A DNA stretch of 64,000 bases from Manihot esculenta (lineage: Eukaryota > Streptophyta > Magnoliopsida > Malpighiales > Euphorbiaceae): positions 4,154,001 to 4,218,000 of the forward strand of contig NC_035170.2 of NCBI RefSeq assembly GCF_001659605.2, written 5' to 3'. Numbering within the stretch: the first letter of the stretch is position 1; the number at the start of each line of letters is the position of its first letter. This document shows, in pieces, positions 11,137 to 23,400 of this stretch. Position numbers and translations under genes: made by a program. The notes beneath the pieces were generated by a model. The model was given only the letters and a program-made list of their open reading frames with translations. It searched no databases and was not told where the DNA came from.

Positions 11137-13623
11137 CTTAATAATTGAGTAGCAATAATAATTAATAATAAATTAAAATAATAAATTTTTTTCTGATATC
11201 ATTAATAAAATATAGTGTCATTTAAAAATTAATAAAAAATATTATTTTATTAATTAAATAAAATTTAAAGAAATAAATTTAAAAAATATAAAAATTAAAA
11301 AATATTTTTATTTAATATTAAAAAATAAATTATAATTTTCCTAGCAATATTTAACAGGTTTAAAATAAAAGTTTTGCGCTACTAACAACGTAAAATTGTT
11401 AAAAATTTTTACTATAAATTAAAGTATATGACTTTATTTTAAAATGCATTAAATTAAAACATAACTCTTTGTAATTAATTTTTTTAAACATATAAAAAAT
11501 ATATTGACTTATTTACATTTTAAAATTTATAATTTAATTTAAAATAATATTTTGTGGTATGCAATAACAATAATTTTTAAATCTATTAAAAAATATTAAT
11601 ACAACAAGTAAAATATAATTATTAATTAAAATTATAAAAAAATTATATTAAAATAATATTTTTTAATATATAATAATAATGATTTTCAGATATTATTAAA
11701 AAATATTGATATAATAAATAAAATATAATTATTAATTAAAAATATAAAAAAATATTTTATGATTTTACTGAGAAATAATTAAATTTATATTAAAATAATA
11801 TATAATATTATATCATTAATAAATAGTTATAATATTATGGTGCCGTAAAAAATATTAGGTGATAAATAAATTATAATTATTAATTAAAAAATATAATATA
11901 ATTTCATTCATCGTAATTTAATTTTCATTAAATTAATTATCATTATTTATTAACGATATAATATAATATTATATGTACTATTTTTACACAAATTAAATTC
12001 ACATATTATAAAATAAAATTTTAATAAACTAATATAATATTTTATTTTAAAATTTATAATTTAATTTATGTTAAAATAATGTCTTATAATAAAATTTGTA
12101 TGTAGATTTTTATTTATAATATTTAAATTTTATTATTATTTATTAATAATGAGATTTATTATTTAATATTTGATTATTACCATTATTAATAAATCAGTCT
12201 CTATATTTTTAGAAATCTATTAAAATATTCTTATTTTTTTTCTGTCAACCAAATAATCATTTCATTCTCTCTTCCATTAAAAATAGATTAGGGATGAAAG
12301 AAAAAATTTTTAAAATTCAATTTTGCTCTCAAATAAAACCATTTATTTAGTCTATAAGTATTATTATTATTAACAAGTTAATCTCTACATTTTTAAAAAT
12401 CTATTAAAATATTATTATCATTTTTATATCTATTAAAACGTATTTATTTTTTCTCAGATATATTAAAACGTACTTATTTTTTCTCAGATTTATTAAAATG
12501 TCTTTATCAAAAAAGAAGAAAAATCGCATCTTTCTCTTCATTCTTAAAGAAAAAGAAAAAGAAAAAGAAAAATCGAAGAAGCACTAAAGAAGATGAAGAA
12601 TCGAAGAAGGAAAAGGAGGAGAGGAGAAAATGCAGGATAATTTAATTTTTTATTATATTTTTAACGATAAAAATAGATGGAATGATTATTTTGTTGATAA
12701 ATAGAAAATATAAAAATATTTTAATAGATTTTTGAAAATATAAAAACTGACATGTTAATAATAGTAATATTTAAGAATTAAATTATAATTTTTTTAAAAA
12801 AATATAATAATATAAAATATTACCTTAATATAAATTAAATTATAAATTCTAAAATAAAATACCGATCAAACTGTAGGATATTTTTTTTACATATAATACA
12901 GCTTTTAATAAGGAATTTGGGCAGACAAAACGGGGATTTTCTCATGCAGCATTCTGCTTAGAGATTTTTATGTTTAGACCCCAAAAGTTTTTTTTTTTTT
13001 TTTTTGCCATTTACATATTTCGTTTTTTTATTAAATATATTTATAAGTAATTAACTTATGAATGTTTAAAATAGATTTATTTTTATAAAAAAATCACACA
13101 AATTCATATTTTAAAATTCATCACACCAAAAATCGTTACATGATAAAAATTTGTCAGATGAGTAATAATTTTTTTTATGTTCATTATTTTGACTTGGAAA
13201 AATTTTTCATGCAAGTAAATTAACTAATATTCCACTCTTATAGAATAAATTTAACGCTTTATTTTCTCAGTTTCATTAAAAAATATATATATTATTAGAT
13301 AAATATAAGTCTTTTTTTTATAAAAAAGGCTTATTATAACTCCGTTGTTTTATATAAAAAAAATATTTTATTTATTTTGTGATATTTAGAACATTTAAAA
13401 AATTTAATTAATAAAAAATACTTTCTAATAAAAAAGTAAATAATTTTAAAAAATAATATTTTATTGACCAAATTCTCATGTGGTTCCCTTTTTGAATGTC
13501 GTCATGTGATTATGTATTTGAATCTAATGCTTTTGATAAATTATTATATAATATCATTTATAAATATAAAAAATAAAATTTATAAAGATATTTTTTTTAA
13601 TCTTTTACTCAAATATATTTATC
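9543..13623. repeat. Long AT-rich intergenic tract with simple repeats
   Basis: About 4 kb of very AT-rich sequence with no supported gene. It contains an (AAT)n microsatellite at about 11104-11135, a Stowaway-like left end (tactcctcgtttccaaaataat) near 10284 with no partner seen, scattered poly-A/T runs, and the foldback repeat annotated at about 12130-12835. A purine-rich patch (aaagaaaaagaaaaag) lies near 12548-12640 in the loop of that foldback. Confidence 0.6.
12130..12835. repeat. Foldback AT-rich repeat (family member 1)
   Basis: The left arm (about 12150-12290) contains aatctattaaaatattctta and aaataatcatttcattc. The right arm (about 12640-12835) carries their reverse complements (gaatgattattttgtt, aaatattttaatagattttt). 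The arms enclose about 350 bp. Related arms recur near 57340-57690 and 61885-62345, so this is a dispersed family. Exact ends and target duplications could not be set. Confidence 0.6.
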
Positions 13624-14045
13624 ATCACCGATGACCGCTGGGTTTCACCACTCCGATACGAGGCCGGGCCCATAATAACAGCTCTAGTCCAATATTCATA
13701 AAACCTCTTAAATGGGTCAGTCCAGACCATTCGGCCTCGAAATCAGGCCTCCCTTAGACCTCAGTCTCTTCACCCCCAACTCGGTCATGAGGCCTAGCAG
13801 GAGAAGGGATAATCGACCCATTCACCTAATAGATCTGTTTATCCACATGCCAGGAGGAAAATTAAATAGCCGTTCAGCATGGAGCAGACATCTGACGCTT
13901 TTCTACGTACGCATCCGTATGACAGAGATAGATAGCCCAATAGCAGCAAGACCGTTGGACATCACTGGCAGGTAAAGGAAAAGAATAAAAGGAGAGGAGA
14001 ACCATTATAAATTATATTTTCTCTGAATCTCGGAGTATCAATCAC
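13624..14045 (+). mobile_element. Solo LTR of a Tat-type gypsy relative, TSD ATCAC
   Basis: The LTR spans 13629-14040 (412 bp). It starts CGATGACCGCTGGG (first T changed to C relative to the full element) and ends CTCGGAGTATCA. It is flanked by ATCAC on both sides (13624-13628 and 14041-14045). The interior shares the atccgtatgacagagat, agcccaat and ataaaaggagaggag blocks with the LTR at 19858. No PBS or coding sequence follows. An 87-codon plus-strand ORF inside it is not considered a gene. Confidence 0.85.
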
Positions 14046-15258
14046 TATCAAGATAAACCTGTTGAGTGCTTGACTGTTAAATTTTATAATAAATACAACA
14101 ATTTTATATTAATCTCATAAGTCTCATCATAATCTTTCTACATAAATTAGTGACATATCAATTAGTTACATATAGGTCTTAAAAATACTAAATTTTATTT
14201 TTTAAAATTTATTTTTAAATTATTATTAAAAAATTAAATAAAAACATTATCTATAAAAATTTAAGAATATAAATTATGAATTTTTTAATCTATTTGATCT
14301 TATTTGACTTGTTTAGCCTTTTAATAAGAAGCAAATTAAAAATGAAAAATGAAATTTAATATTTTTAACCTTTAACCAAAAAAATTCCTATATGAGGATC
14401 AGTACTATTACAGATGACACCCATTCCATTCCATCAGGAAGTTTCTCTCCATTATTGCCTGCCATATAGATTATCCACAACTTTTTTCAAGACTGGCATT
14501 GGTATATTGAAAATGATTGACCCTTCATCTGATTTTAGAACTTAAATCCTTTGCATATTCTGAAGAATTGTACAAATCCAAAATATGAATCAGACAGGTT
14601 TAACAGATGGAAGAGGCTACCATGTCTGCTGCAGGTTCAACAATTTCACATGTAAACAAAAACATCTCTGACAGAAACCAACCATCCAAGACCTGGGATG
14701 AGATGAGCCAACAAATTTGTCAAACATCTTTTCCAATATGAAACACAGACTTTGAATTGTCTGATCAAATATGCAAAGATGCTAAATTGTGAATAAAAAT
14801 CAAGATAATCACAGAAATTGCCCATCTCCTCATTATGAATAAAACTAGTCAAGTGGGACCAAAGGTGAACGTTCATACCCAAAGAAGAATACCAAGTCAT
14901 GTAGCTCATTCATTTTCCCTCTTATTTGCTTTTCTGGTTTGCCACCTCAATGTCCAAAGAACCCTGAAACAGAATTCCATAACCAAATAATACAGAGAGT
15001 GGCAATGACAGTTGGCCACAATGTAACTGAACCAACTGTCACCAAATAATATTGTCAACGGTCGAATTGGAGGACACTGAGAATTTTTCACAGCATAATA
15101 ACCTTGTGCCATGTAAGTGTTTTGCATCTTCTAAATCGTTTTAACTTTGTTTATTGTACCTGTTTTCCCCTTTCATTTTAAATAATATCACATTGCTCAC
15201 AAGAAAAGAATGATAATTTATCTTGCAAATATGATACAGAAAGATTGGAATTTGGAAC
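14046..15258. other. Intergenic DNA downstream of adenylate kinase
   Basis: The first 350 bases are AT-rich. The stretch 14400-15258 is of more average composition and probably includes the adenylate kinase 3' UTR. Two minus-strand ORFs of 87 and 73 codons here show no recognisable domain, so I do not call genes. Confidence 0.45.
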
Positions 15259-16216
15259 TCATGCAGCTGCAGATTGTTTAACTTCATGGTCTTCAATATT
15301 CAGAGCTTGAAGCAGCTTTGGCCAAGATTCCGGTATTCCTCCAGGAAGATTGAACTCCAATAACTTCCCACGTTGGCGGTAGAACTCTTCAACGGGTTGA
15401 CTCTGCAGCAATGTTTTGCAATGAACAGGTCACAACAGATGAACCAAAAAGGAAAAAACCACTCTTATAGCCATGAATTCAAGATATATGACATTAAAGA
15501 GAAAAGTTATATGCATATATGCATATACACACGCACACAAAGACATTATCATTAAATGTTATATGCATATATTAATCTTGAGTAAAATTAAATAATATTT
15601 TGAGGAATCAAGAAACATTTGAATAATAAATGATACATCTTCAAACATAAAATTAAATTTCCATGCTTATGTCAAAATTGTATTGTAAAAAATTTCTCTT
15701 TTTTTCTTTTTTTTTTTAACAGTCCAGGCAGAAATCTGAGTAGGGTAGCCTAAACCCACCTCACCCACTAGATTTGGCAGGACAGGAATTCCTTGTAGGG
15801 TCCAATACAGAAGATAAAACTAGATGGGGTGAGCTACAATTGTCAGCTTTAGCAAGTAAAAGCCCAACCCACAACCATTTGCTAAGAAAATCAATAATCA
15901 CGCACTGATAATTATGGGAACAATAACAATGACCAATGCAAACTAACAATTACAAGAACATATCAGCAATATAACCTGTGACAAAGTAGAACAGAACAAT
16001 GACTTTGAGTGTCAACTGTAACTCGTAGTTACAAAAAATATCACCAGTGCCAACTACAGCTCCTAATTCTTGGCAAAAGGAAGCATAATAATGCCTCACA
16101 ATGCTGGAAAAAATGTAGCTAATAGCACCTTCTATTATTATTTTTTCATTTAAAAAATTATATTAAGGGAAGAACAAGCAGGAGCAATCATAGTACAAAG
16201 ATGTATTCATGCGTGC

Positions 16217-16254
<38 letters not shown>

Positions 16255-18920
16255 ATTCTATTACTTAATCAAAGACGTTGGAGAATTCAAAGTCTTCTTG
16301 CTTATGTTATGCACATAAAGGAAAAAGCAAAGGTTAGCTCCACTTGGAGGCTATGACTGAATTAGAGAATGGAGGTCATAAACAAAGAAAGTTAAGTGGA
16401 GATCAAAAAACGAAAACAAAGGTTAAGTCTATTTTGAGGCTATGACAGGATTGAGAAGAAAAATAAAAGAAGTGAAGTGGAGGGAAAAAAAATTCCAAAG
16501 ATGAGCTGCCATGAGGTACCTACAAGAGTGTTTGCAAGCATCATGTCAGTACTCAGTAGAAGTATGAGCTTTCTTTAAATAAAAAAAGAGATGAAGGTTT
16601 CTACATAACTTAGAGTGCAATGATGTGCAATTGCAAGCAAGGTGGGGTGAATAAGGATCAATTAGTCATACAAGGTATGTCCTACATGTGCAAGTTGTCA
16701 AGTGCTCCATATTTTTTAGTGGAAAAATGGCCTCCTTAATTACCAGCATATGGCAGTAACAAGTGTGAGGGCATGTCTTGATCTTGTGATGGTACTACTA
16801 TCAATAGTTTCCTTCATATGTTCACATAACAGTAAGCTCATCTTCAGTAATTCACCACAAGCTGCCACATTTCTCTGAATATTTTCATTAAAGCTTCCAA
16901 ACTTGTTCACCAGAGGTGGAGAGCTCAAGAGAGATAATACTAACTATATATAAATTTCATTTTCATTTTCAATATTTCAAGATAAGAACAATCACCATGC
17001 ATAGTGTATCATGCTTCATTTATTTCCATTTTCTTTTTCTTTTCCATAATCCAAACTAATACAAATTTGAAATTAATTTTCAGGCTTTTCTTCATCTCCT
17101 CTTGGTTAATATTTCTACAGTCCTCTCCCACTAATAATGTTGCTTAAGATTGACAACCACATATGGATTATACCTTGAGTGTCTACTGTCTAGCGCAGCA
17201 AATTATATATCATAGGTGGCTGATATTTGTCTTATCCATTATAAAGATTGACAATCACATACTTGATTTTGCAGAACTGTTAAATAAATCAAAAGTAGAA
17301 ATACCATTTCATTGTAAACACGCAGTCGCTCCTTGACAACTTCTTCTGTATCATCAGATCGTTGGATAAGTTTTGTTGCACAATGAGGAGGAGGAAGGAG
17401 TGGAGCCATATACATTCCAGGTTTCCCATTTTCCCCCTTGATGTCAATGCTGGCAATATTGTAATTTCCTCCACACTCGCTACATATCCTTCTTCCAAGG
17501 CATTTTGCAAGTAATGCTTCTTCCTGAAGCTTTAGGTTAACCACCAAGTCGATATCTGTTACTCCCTCCAATATTTCCTGGAGTATATCAGAATATAGAC
17601 ATCATATTAAAGCAGTGAAAACAGAGAATTACCCAAAGAGGAAAAGGGGAAAAAAAACAGAAGGATCCTAACATGATAATTAAAAAAAATTTCTTCATTC
17701 TATGCCTACAGCAAACGATACCATTCAGTCATAGCTGTTTTTCTTTGGATAAGTATCAGCCGTATTTTCCTCCAACTACTCCCAAACTAGGAAAGTACCA
17801 AATCTACACAATATCTAATTTATTAGTCCTTGATAAACATCCAACTTTTAGTCGCCAACGAATAGTAAATACAAAATCACTAACACACAACCGAACCCAG
17901 GTCAACTGAATCTTGGTTCCGAAGCTCACCAATTGAATACTCCATGATTTACATTACAAAAGCTGGAAATTGAAGCTTGATTCAAAATGAGGACCTTTAC
18001 CAACTTAGTACTTACAAGATAACAGTTCTTAAAGTCATGTAAAAAATTTATGTGAAAGATAATGCAAAGTAGATCAAGATGGACTCGTATAAGTGAAAAT
18101 TACAACAAAACAACCAACAGAAACAAAACGTTCCCCAGAATTACGTAGTGCAATTGAAAGTTACTCGACAACTAAATTTTTGCAATCAACTATAATTAAA
18201 CCAGTCCCAGGAATCCTTGGTTGTCAAATTTTAATAAATAGAACATTCCCAGATAAAAAATTACGTTTGGAAATATAAACAACAACAGATCACAAGAACT
18301 GCTCACCGCTTGTCTGATAGTTCGAGGGAAACCATCCAGAATAAAACCAGATTCACCCTTGGCTTCTCCAGCTTCAAGACGCTTGGACAACAAATTTATA
18401 ATAATTTCATCAGAAACTAATTGCCCATGGTTCACAATCTCTTTAAGCTGCAAGATACAACCACAAAGAAACAAAATTAAAGATGAATCATTAGCAAAGT
18501 CAAAGTTTGAGTCTTTGATCAAAGAATATAAATTCAAAACTAATCAAAGCTAGTTCTTCCTTAATGCATCAAACCTTCACTTAGAAGAATTAAGAAACCC
18601 TGAAGAGAGAGTACCTGAGAGGCAAGAGGACCAGAGGAATTAAGCTCCTCGCGAACGAGATCGCCTGTGGCGATATGAGGGACACCGAGAAGACTAGAGA
18701 GGCGAGAAGCATAGGTGCCTTTACCAACACCAGGACAGCCAAGAAAAACCCACTGGACATTTTTATCTTTGTGGTCAGTACGGAGAGGCAGAGACTTATT
18801 GTGAGCGAAAAAGGGAGAAGATTTGAGGTCAGCTTCGGAATTTAAAGAAGGAGAAGATAAAGCACGAGAGATTAAAGAAGAAAAGGGTATGGCTCTGGTA
18901 GCTCGTAAAGAAACCGCCAT
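15259..18920 (-). CDS. ADK: Adenylate kinase, chloroplast-type (ADK1-like), 4 exons, 287 aa
   Basis: Catalyses ATP + AMP = 2 ADP, balancing adenylates in an organelle. Exons (minus): 18615-18920, 18307-18447, 17305-17577, 15259-15402. All introns are GT-AG in phase 0, and the exons sum to 864 nt. The first 50 or so residues are rich in Ser/Arg/Ala and fit a transit peptide. The kinase core begins [16 protein letters not shown], with the P-loop at 61-69. It is followed by the AMP-binding TGDLVREE segment, [10 protein letters not shown] (exon 2), CLGRR before the lid, and a lid with CSECGG (exon 3). The C-terminus is [16 protein letters not shown]. Order and length match Arabidopsis chloroplast adenylate kinase 1 as I know it. 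Lid cysteines: only the first CxxC pair is obvious. The 5' leader is CT-rich. Intron 3 (1.9 kb) holds a (GA)n microsatellite. Confidence 0.94.
16219..16253. repeat. (GA)n microsatellite in adenylate kinase intron 3
   Basis: An uninterrupted GA dinucleotide run of about 35 bp, preceded by gcgtgcat. It lies within the 1.9-kb third intron. Likely length-polymorphic; no regulatory role can be inferred. Confidence 0.9.
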
Positions 18921-19857
18921 GTAGGGTGGTTGGAGTCGGAAACGGAGAAATTATGCAGAGAGAGAGAGAGATTGAAATGGGGGCTTTGGAGTTGTTCTGG
19001 GATCTTACGCAGAAGCGAGGAGCGAGGCGAGGGAGAAGGAAGAGAGCACGTGACAATTCCCTTTTAAAATAGGGGAATTACTATATGATCCCTGATTTTT
19101 TAAAGAAATTATCAGTTCATCCATATTTCAAAATCATCTAATTAAAATATTAATGTATTTTATAAAATTAAAATTTTTAATCTTTTTATTAAAAATTTAT
19201 TAATCATTTTATTTTAATTTTAATTAAAAAATCAAATAGTATAAATATTTAAAATTATAAAAATTAAATAATATATATAATTAAAATTATAAAAATTAAA
19301 TAATATAAATAATTCTAGACAACTAATATTTTTTAATTGAAGAATTAAAAAATTAAATTTTATAAAATATAAACATATTTTAATTTGATGCTTTTTAAAA
19401 TAAGGGTGAATTAGTTAATTTATAAAACATTAGGGATTTTAAAGTAGTTTACCCTTTACACCGTTGAAATTAAGCCACGAGGTGGTCGCGTGAGCTAGGG
19501 TTTATGGGAAGGAAAACAAACACGTGGGGGTTAGTTCGTTAGGGAGACGGGGAGGGGCCAACTGAAATTTTGCCATTTTGGTGTGTTTTGTGTGTTCCAA
19601 ATTCAAATGCGTATGCAACAAAACTAAGTCTTCATCTCATCTCTTTCTCAACTCTCGACTGGATCATCAATGAATTGATCTATTTATTAGTTGGCCTCAA
19701 TAAAAAAAAATGAATTAATTGAATTTGTTATTTTAAATAAATAGAGTCTGAAATTAACGTTTTAACTTTATAATTTAATAATAATGGATCTACGAATTTT
19801 TCATTTTTATTAAAAATGGAAAATAATTATTTTGAGTCAATTATTACTTAATCTATT
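18921..19857 (-). promoter_or_regulatory. Upstream region of adenylate kinase up to the retrotransposon
   Basis: The first 30-140 bases upstream of the ATG are CT-rich on the minus strand (ctctctctctgcataattt), consistent with a 5' UTR. The plus strand contains gcacgtgac at about 19047 and cacgtggg at about 19521, both with a G-box core. The middle, 19070-19430, is AT-rich and repetitive. The Tat element starts at 19858, about 940 bp from the start codon, so its LTR could affect this promoter. Confidence 0.4.
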
Positions 19858-20351
19858 TGATGACCGCTGGATTTCTTCACCCCAGAACAGGGGCTTAACC
19901 ACAGCCAAGGGCCCATGACACAGAGGCCCACGTACTGGACACCCTCAACAAGCCTGGCTCATCCCAGCTTCCGGGCCAGGCTCGACCCAGCTTCCTCACT
20001 CAGTCCAACCTGATCCCTGACCAGCAGACTCCTCTCAGGCCCAGCGTCCAGCCCAACTCTCGGCCCAACCCGGGGTCCAGCACAGTACTCACCAAACAGC
20101 CTGGCAGATCCGCTCGAACGTACGCATGAGGAGAATCAGAGGCCGTTACGCATGTAGCAGGCAGCTGATACCCTAGTACACCCGAATCTGTATGGCAGAG
20201 ACGCGTGGCCCAATCCTAGAGAGACCTTTACACGTCACCAACAAGTAAGACAATGTATAAAGGAGGAGTCCCTCCCTCAGAAAGTTTTAAGCCTTATTCT
20301 GTAATACAAGAACCCTTGTAAAACCCTATTCTATTGGATCTCAGATCATCA
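19858..20351 (+). repeat. 5' LTR of the Tat element
   Basis: 494 bp, beginning TGATGACCGCTGG and ending GGATCTCAGATCATCA. A TATA box (tataaa, 20256-20261) marks the probable promoter, with transcript start expected a short way downstream. The first half is C-rich on the plus strand (repeated cccagc, cagcccaa). By eye it is identical to the 3' LTR. Confidence 0.95.
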
Positions 20352-20352
20352 A

Positions 20353-20371
20353 TTGGCGCCGTCTGTGGGAA
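20353..20371 (+). other. Primer-binding site of the Tat element
   Basis: The sequence ttggcgccgtctgtgggaa lies two bases after the 5' LTR. The first nine bases, TGGCGCCGT, would pair with the 3' end of a tRNA ending ACGGCGCCA, such as plant tRNA-Asp; pairing beyond that is poor. It is the usual position and style of a minus-strand primer site for gypsy elements. Confidence 0.7.
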
Positions 20372-20429
20372 ACGAAGGAGATCTTTTCATCACCGGAGTT
20401 TTTACTTTCAAAACCCACTGAGATCCACG

Positions 20430-23400
20430 ATGACAAACCACCAAGAAAGTAACCTTAACATTCCAAATGACCTGAGCTCTGCCCAAGATGGGCAGCAGTT
20501 CTCTTTTTCTAGCCCTACAACAATGAATAACCAAACCCCTATTTCTCTTAACCCCTCGCCAAGCTTGGTAGGGAATACTCCCACCATGACCCTGTCTAAC
20601 CAAGACATTCAAACCATGGCTCTCCAGCTACAAACCACTGCTCACTGGTTGGGGCAGATAATGCAACAAAGGGGACTTAGCACCCCAGTAAACGCACTCC
20701 CAGTAGTGGAGGAACCCAGAACCGATGAACCCCGACCTACCTCTGCCCGCCTCCAAACCAACAGCCACGATGCCGGAGGAGAGGAAGAGCTGGAGGCCCG
20801 AATCCATGGGAGAAGGGCAAGAGAGTTGATAGAAAATGAAGAAGTGGACGACTATTCTGCTGAAACAACCAGGGAAACGGGAACTGAAACAGAGGAGGAA
20901 GAGTGTAGTTTAGGCAAAAGATCCAGCCCGGAAGATGAGAAAATGAACCAAAAGTTGAAAAGGTTGAAGGAGCAACTCCTAGCCGAGCTGGGTAAGAAAG
21001 ATCAGAGTCAAACCTCCTTGCCTACTTCTTCTCCCTTCTCAAAGTTAATACAGCAGGAGACCGTTCCCAAAAAGTTTATGATGCCGCCGATGACGGCCTA
21101 TAATGGGGCTGGTAACCCGAGGGAGCATGTCATGAACTACAAGACCTTCATGGAGTTGCAAACCATGTCGGATGCTCTGATGTGCAAGGTGTTCCCAACA
21201 ACCCTCTCGGGACCAGCGAGGGCATGGTTCAACAGCCTGGAGGCCGGAAGCATTAAGAGTTTTGGAGATCTTGCCATCCGCTTCATCAGCCGTTTTGTAG
21301 CCGGGGTACCAGCAGAAAGAAAGACGAGCTATCTGGAAACAGTGAGACAAAAAGCTGGTGAATCCCTCAGAGAGTATGTCGCCCGTTTCAACACGGAGGC
21401 CTTGCAGATCCCCGAGCTTGACGAAGGAAGGGCGGTAGAGGCCATGCAAAAGGGAACAACCTCTGCCGAGTTTTTCGGTTCTCTGAGCAGGAAACCTCCG
21501 ACCTCACTTGCCGAGTTGATGAAGAGGGCAGAAAAGTATATAAGGCAGGATGACGCCTTAGTAACGAGTAGATTTGCCAAAGGGGTGGCAGAAAAGGAGA
21601 AAGCCCCAGAGGAGGGGAGGCCGGAGAAACACGAGAAGAAGCGTGGAAAGAGGCCTGAGCCGTACAAACAGGCCTGGGAAAGAAGAGATCAAAGGCCTCC
21701 CCCTCCTCCCAAGGCTCATGAACCACGAGTACTCCCTCCTTGGGTGCCCGAGAAGCCTACTCCCCTCAACGCTTCTAGAGCCGAAGTGCTCATGGCAGTC
21801 CAGGATAAGGAGTTCCTCCAGTGGCCTAGACCCATGAGGTCGGAAGCAGATCAGAGGAATCCCGACAAGTATTGTCAGTACCACCGGACACATGGCCACG
21901 ACACAAATAACTGTTTTCAATTAATCACGGAGATTGAAAGACTGATAAAACGGGGGCATCTCAAAAATTTTGTGAAGAAACCGGAGGGGCAGAGGCCTCA
22001 GCCCGGTCCGGCAGCCCAGACGCCCAGGAGAACTGGAGCCGGACCAGTGAATGATAGGTCTAGTGGGACTATTAATATGATTGTTGGAGGAACCGGAGGA
22101 CGGATGAGCCGTCGAGGAAAGAAGAGAAACCGGGAAGGGGAGACCAGCAACGGCGAGGTTATGCAGATCGTTGAACATTCTCCCATGACCATCGCTTTCT
22201 CTTCAGAAGATGCACAGGGCGTCCAGATGCCCCATGATGACGCACTTGTCATTGAAGCAGTCATTCATAATTTTCGGGTGAAAAAGGTTCTGGTGGATGA
22301 TGGGAGTAAGGTCAATTTATTGCCATATCGGGTTTTCCAGCAGATGGGAATCCCAGAGGAACAGCTTGTTCGAGACCAGTCACCCATCAAAGGGATCGGA
22401 GGAGCACCAGTACTAGTAGAAGGGAAGGTGAAGTTGGCCCTTACTTTGGGAGAAGCACCCAGAGCTCGCACCCATCATGAGGTGTTTGTGGTGGTCAAAC
22501 TCCCGCTGAGCTACAATGTGATTTTGGGGAGGCCGGCGTTGTTCAACTTTGAAGCTGTCACCAGCATCAGGTATTTGGCACTCAAGTTCCCAACGGAAGA
22601 AGGAGTGGGAATGGTCAGGGGCAACCAGGAAGAAGCAAGGGCGGTATACTTGGCCACGGTAACAGAGCCAAGCTCAACTGGAGAAGCACTTGACTCGGAA
22701 GTTCTGGAGGTCAGAGATGAAACAAAAGAAGCCCGGACAGAGCCAGTCGGAGAATTGGAGACCTTCCCTTTATCAGAAGCAGATGCAAGCAAGGTCTTCA
22801 GTTTTAATGCCAGCCTTACCAAAGAACAAAAAGGTGAAGTCATGACCCTGATTCGAAGTCACGCGTTGACCTTCGCATGGAAGCCCTCAGACATGCCTGG
22901 AATTGACCCCAAAGTGATGACACACCGATTGAACGTCCTCCCCGAGGCCAGACCAGTAAAGCAAAAGAAGAGAGTAGTGGGAAGAGAGAAGCAGCAGGCT
23001 ACCCAGGAAGAAGTGCAGAAGCTAGAAGAGGCAGGCTTTATTAGGGAGGTTATGTACCCACAGTGGTTGGCAAATCCTGTGTTAGTCAAAAAAGCCAATG
23101 GCAAATACAGGATGTGTATAGATTTTACCGACCTGAATAAGGCCTGTCCTAAAGATTGTTACCCCCTCCCCGATATTAATAAGATGGTCGACTCAACGGC
23201 CGGTTTTGATTACATGTCTTCCTTGGATGCTATGTCTGGTTACCACCAAATCCCAATGGAAAAGACGGATGAGGAGAAGACCTCATTTATAACTGAAGAT
23301 GGGACTTACTGCTACAAAGCTATGCCCTTCGGATTAAGAAACGCCGGGGCAACTTACCAACGATTAATGAATAAAATCTTTAAGAATCAGATCGGCAGAA

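Noticed and set aside
14646..15127. Two minus-strand ORFs downstream of adenylate kinase
   Set aside because: No domain, no splice signals linking them, and a position fitting 3' UTR or spacer.
20334..20429. N-terminal extension of Gag-Pol from 20334
   Set aside because: The frame is open, but the first codon there is TTG inside the LTR and primer-binding site. The first ATG is at 20430.
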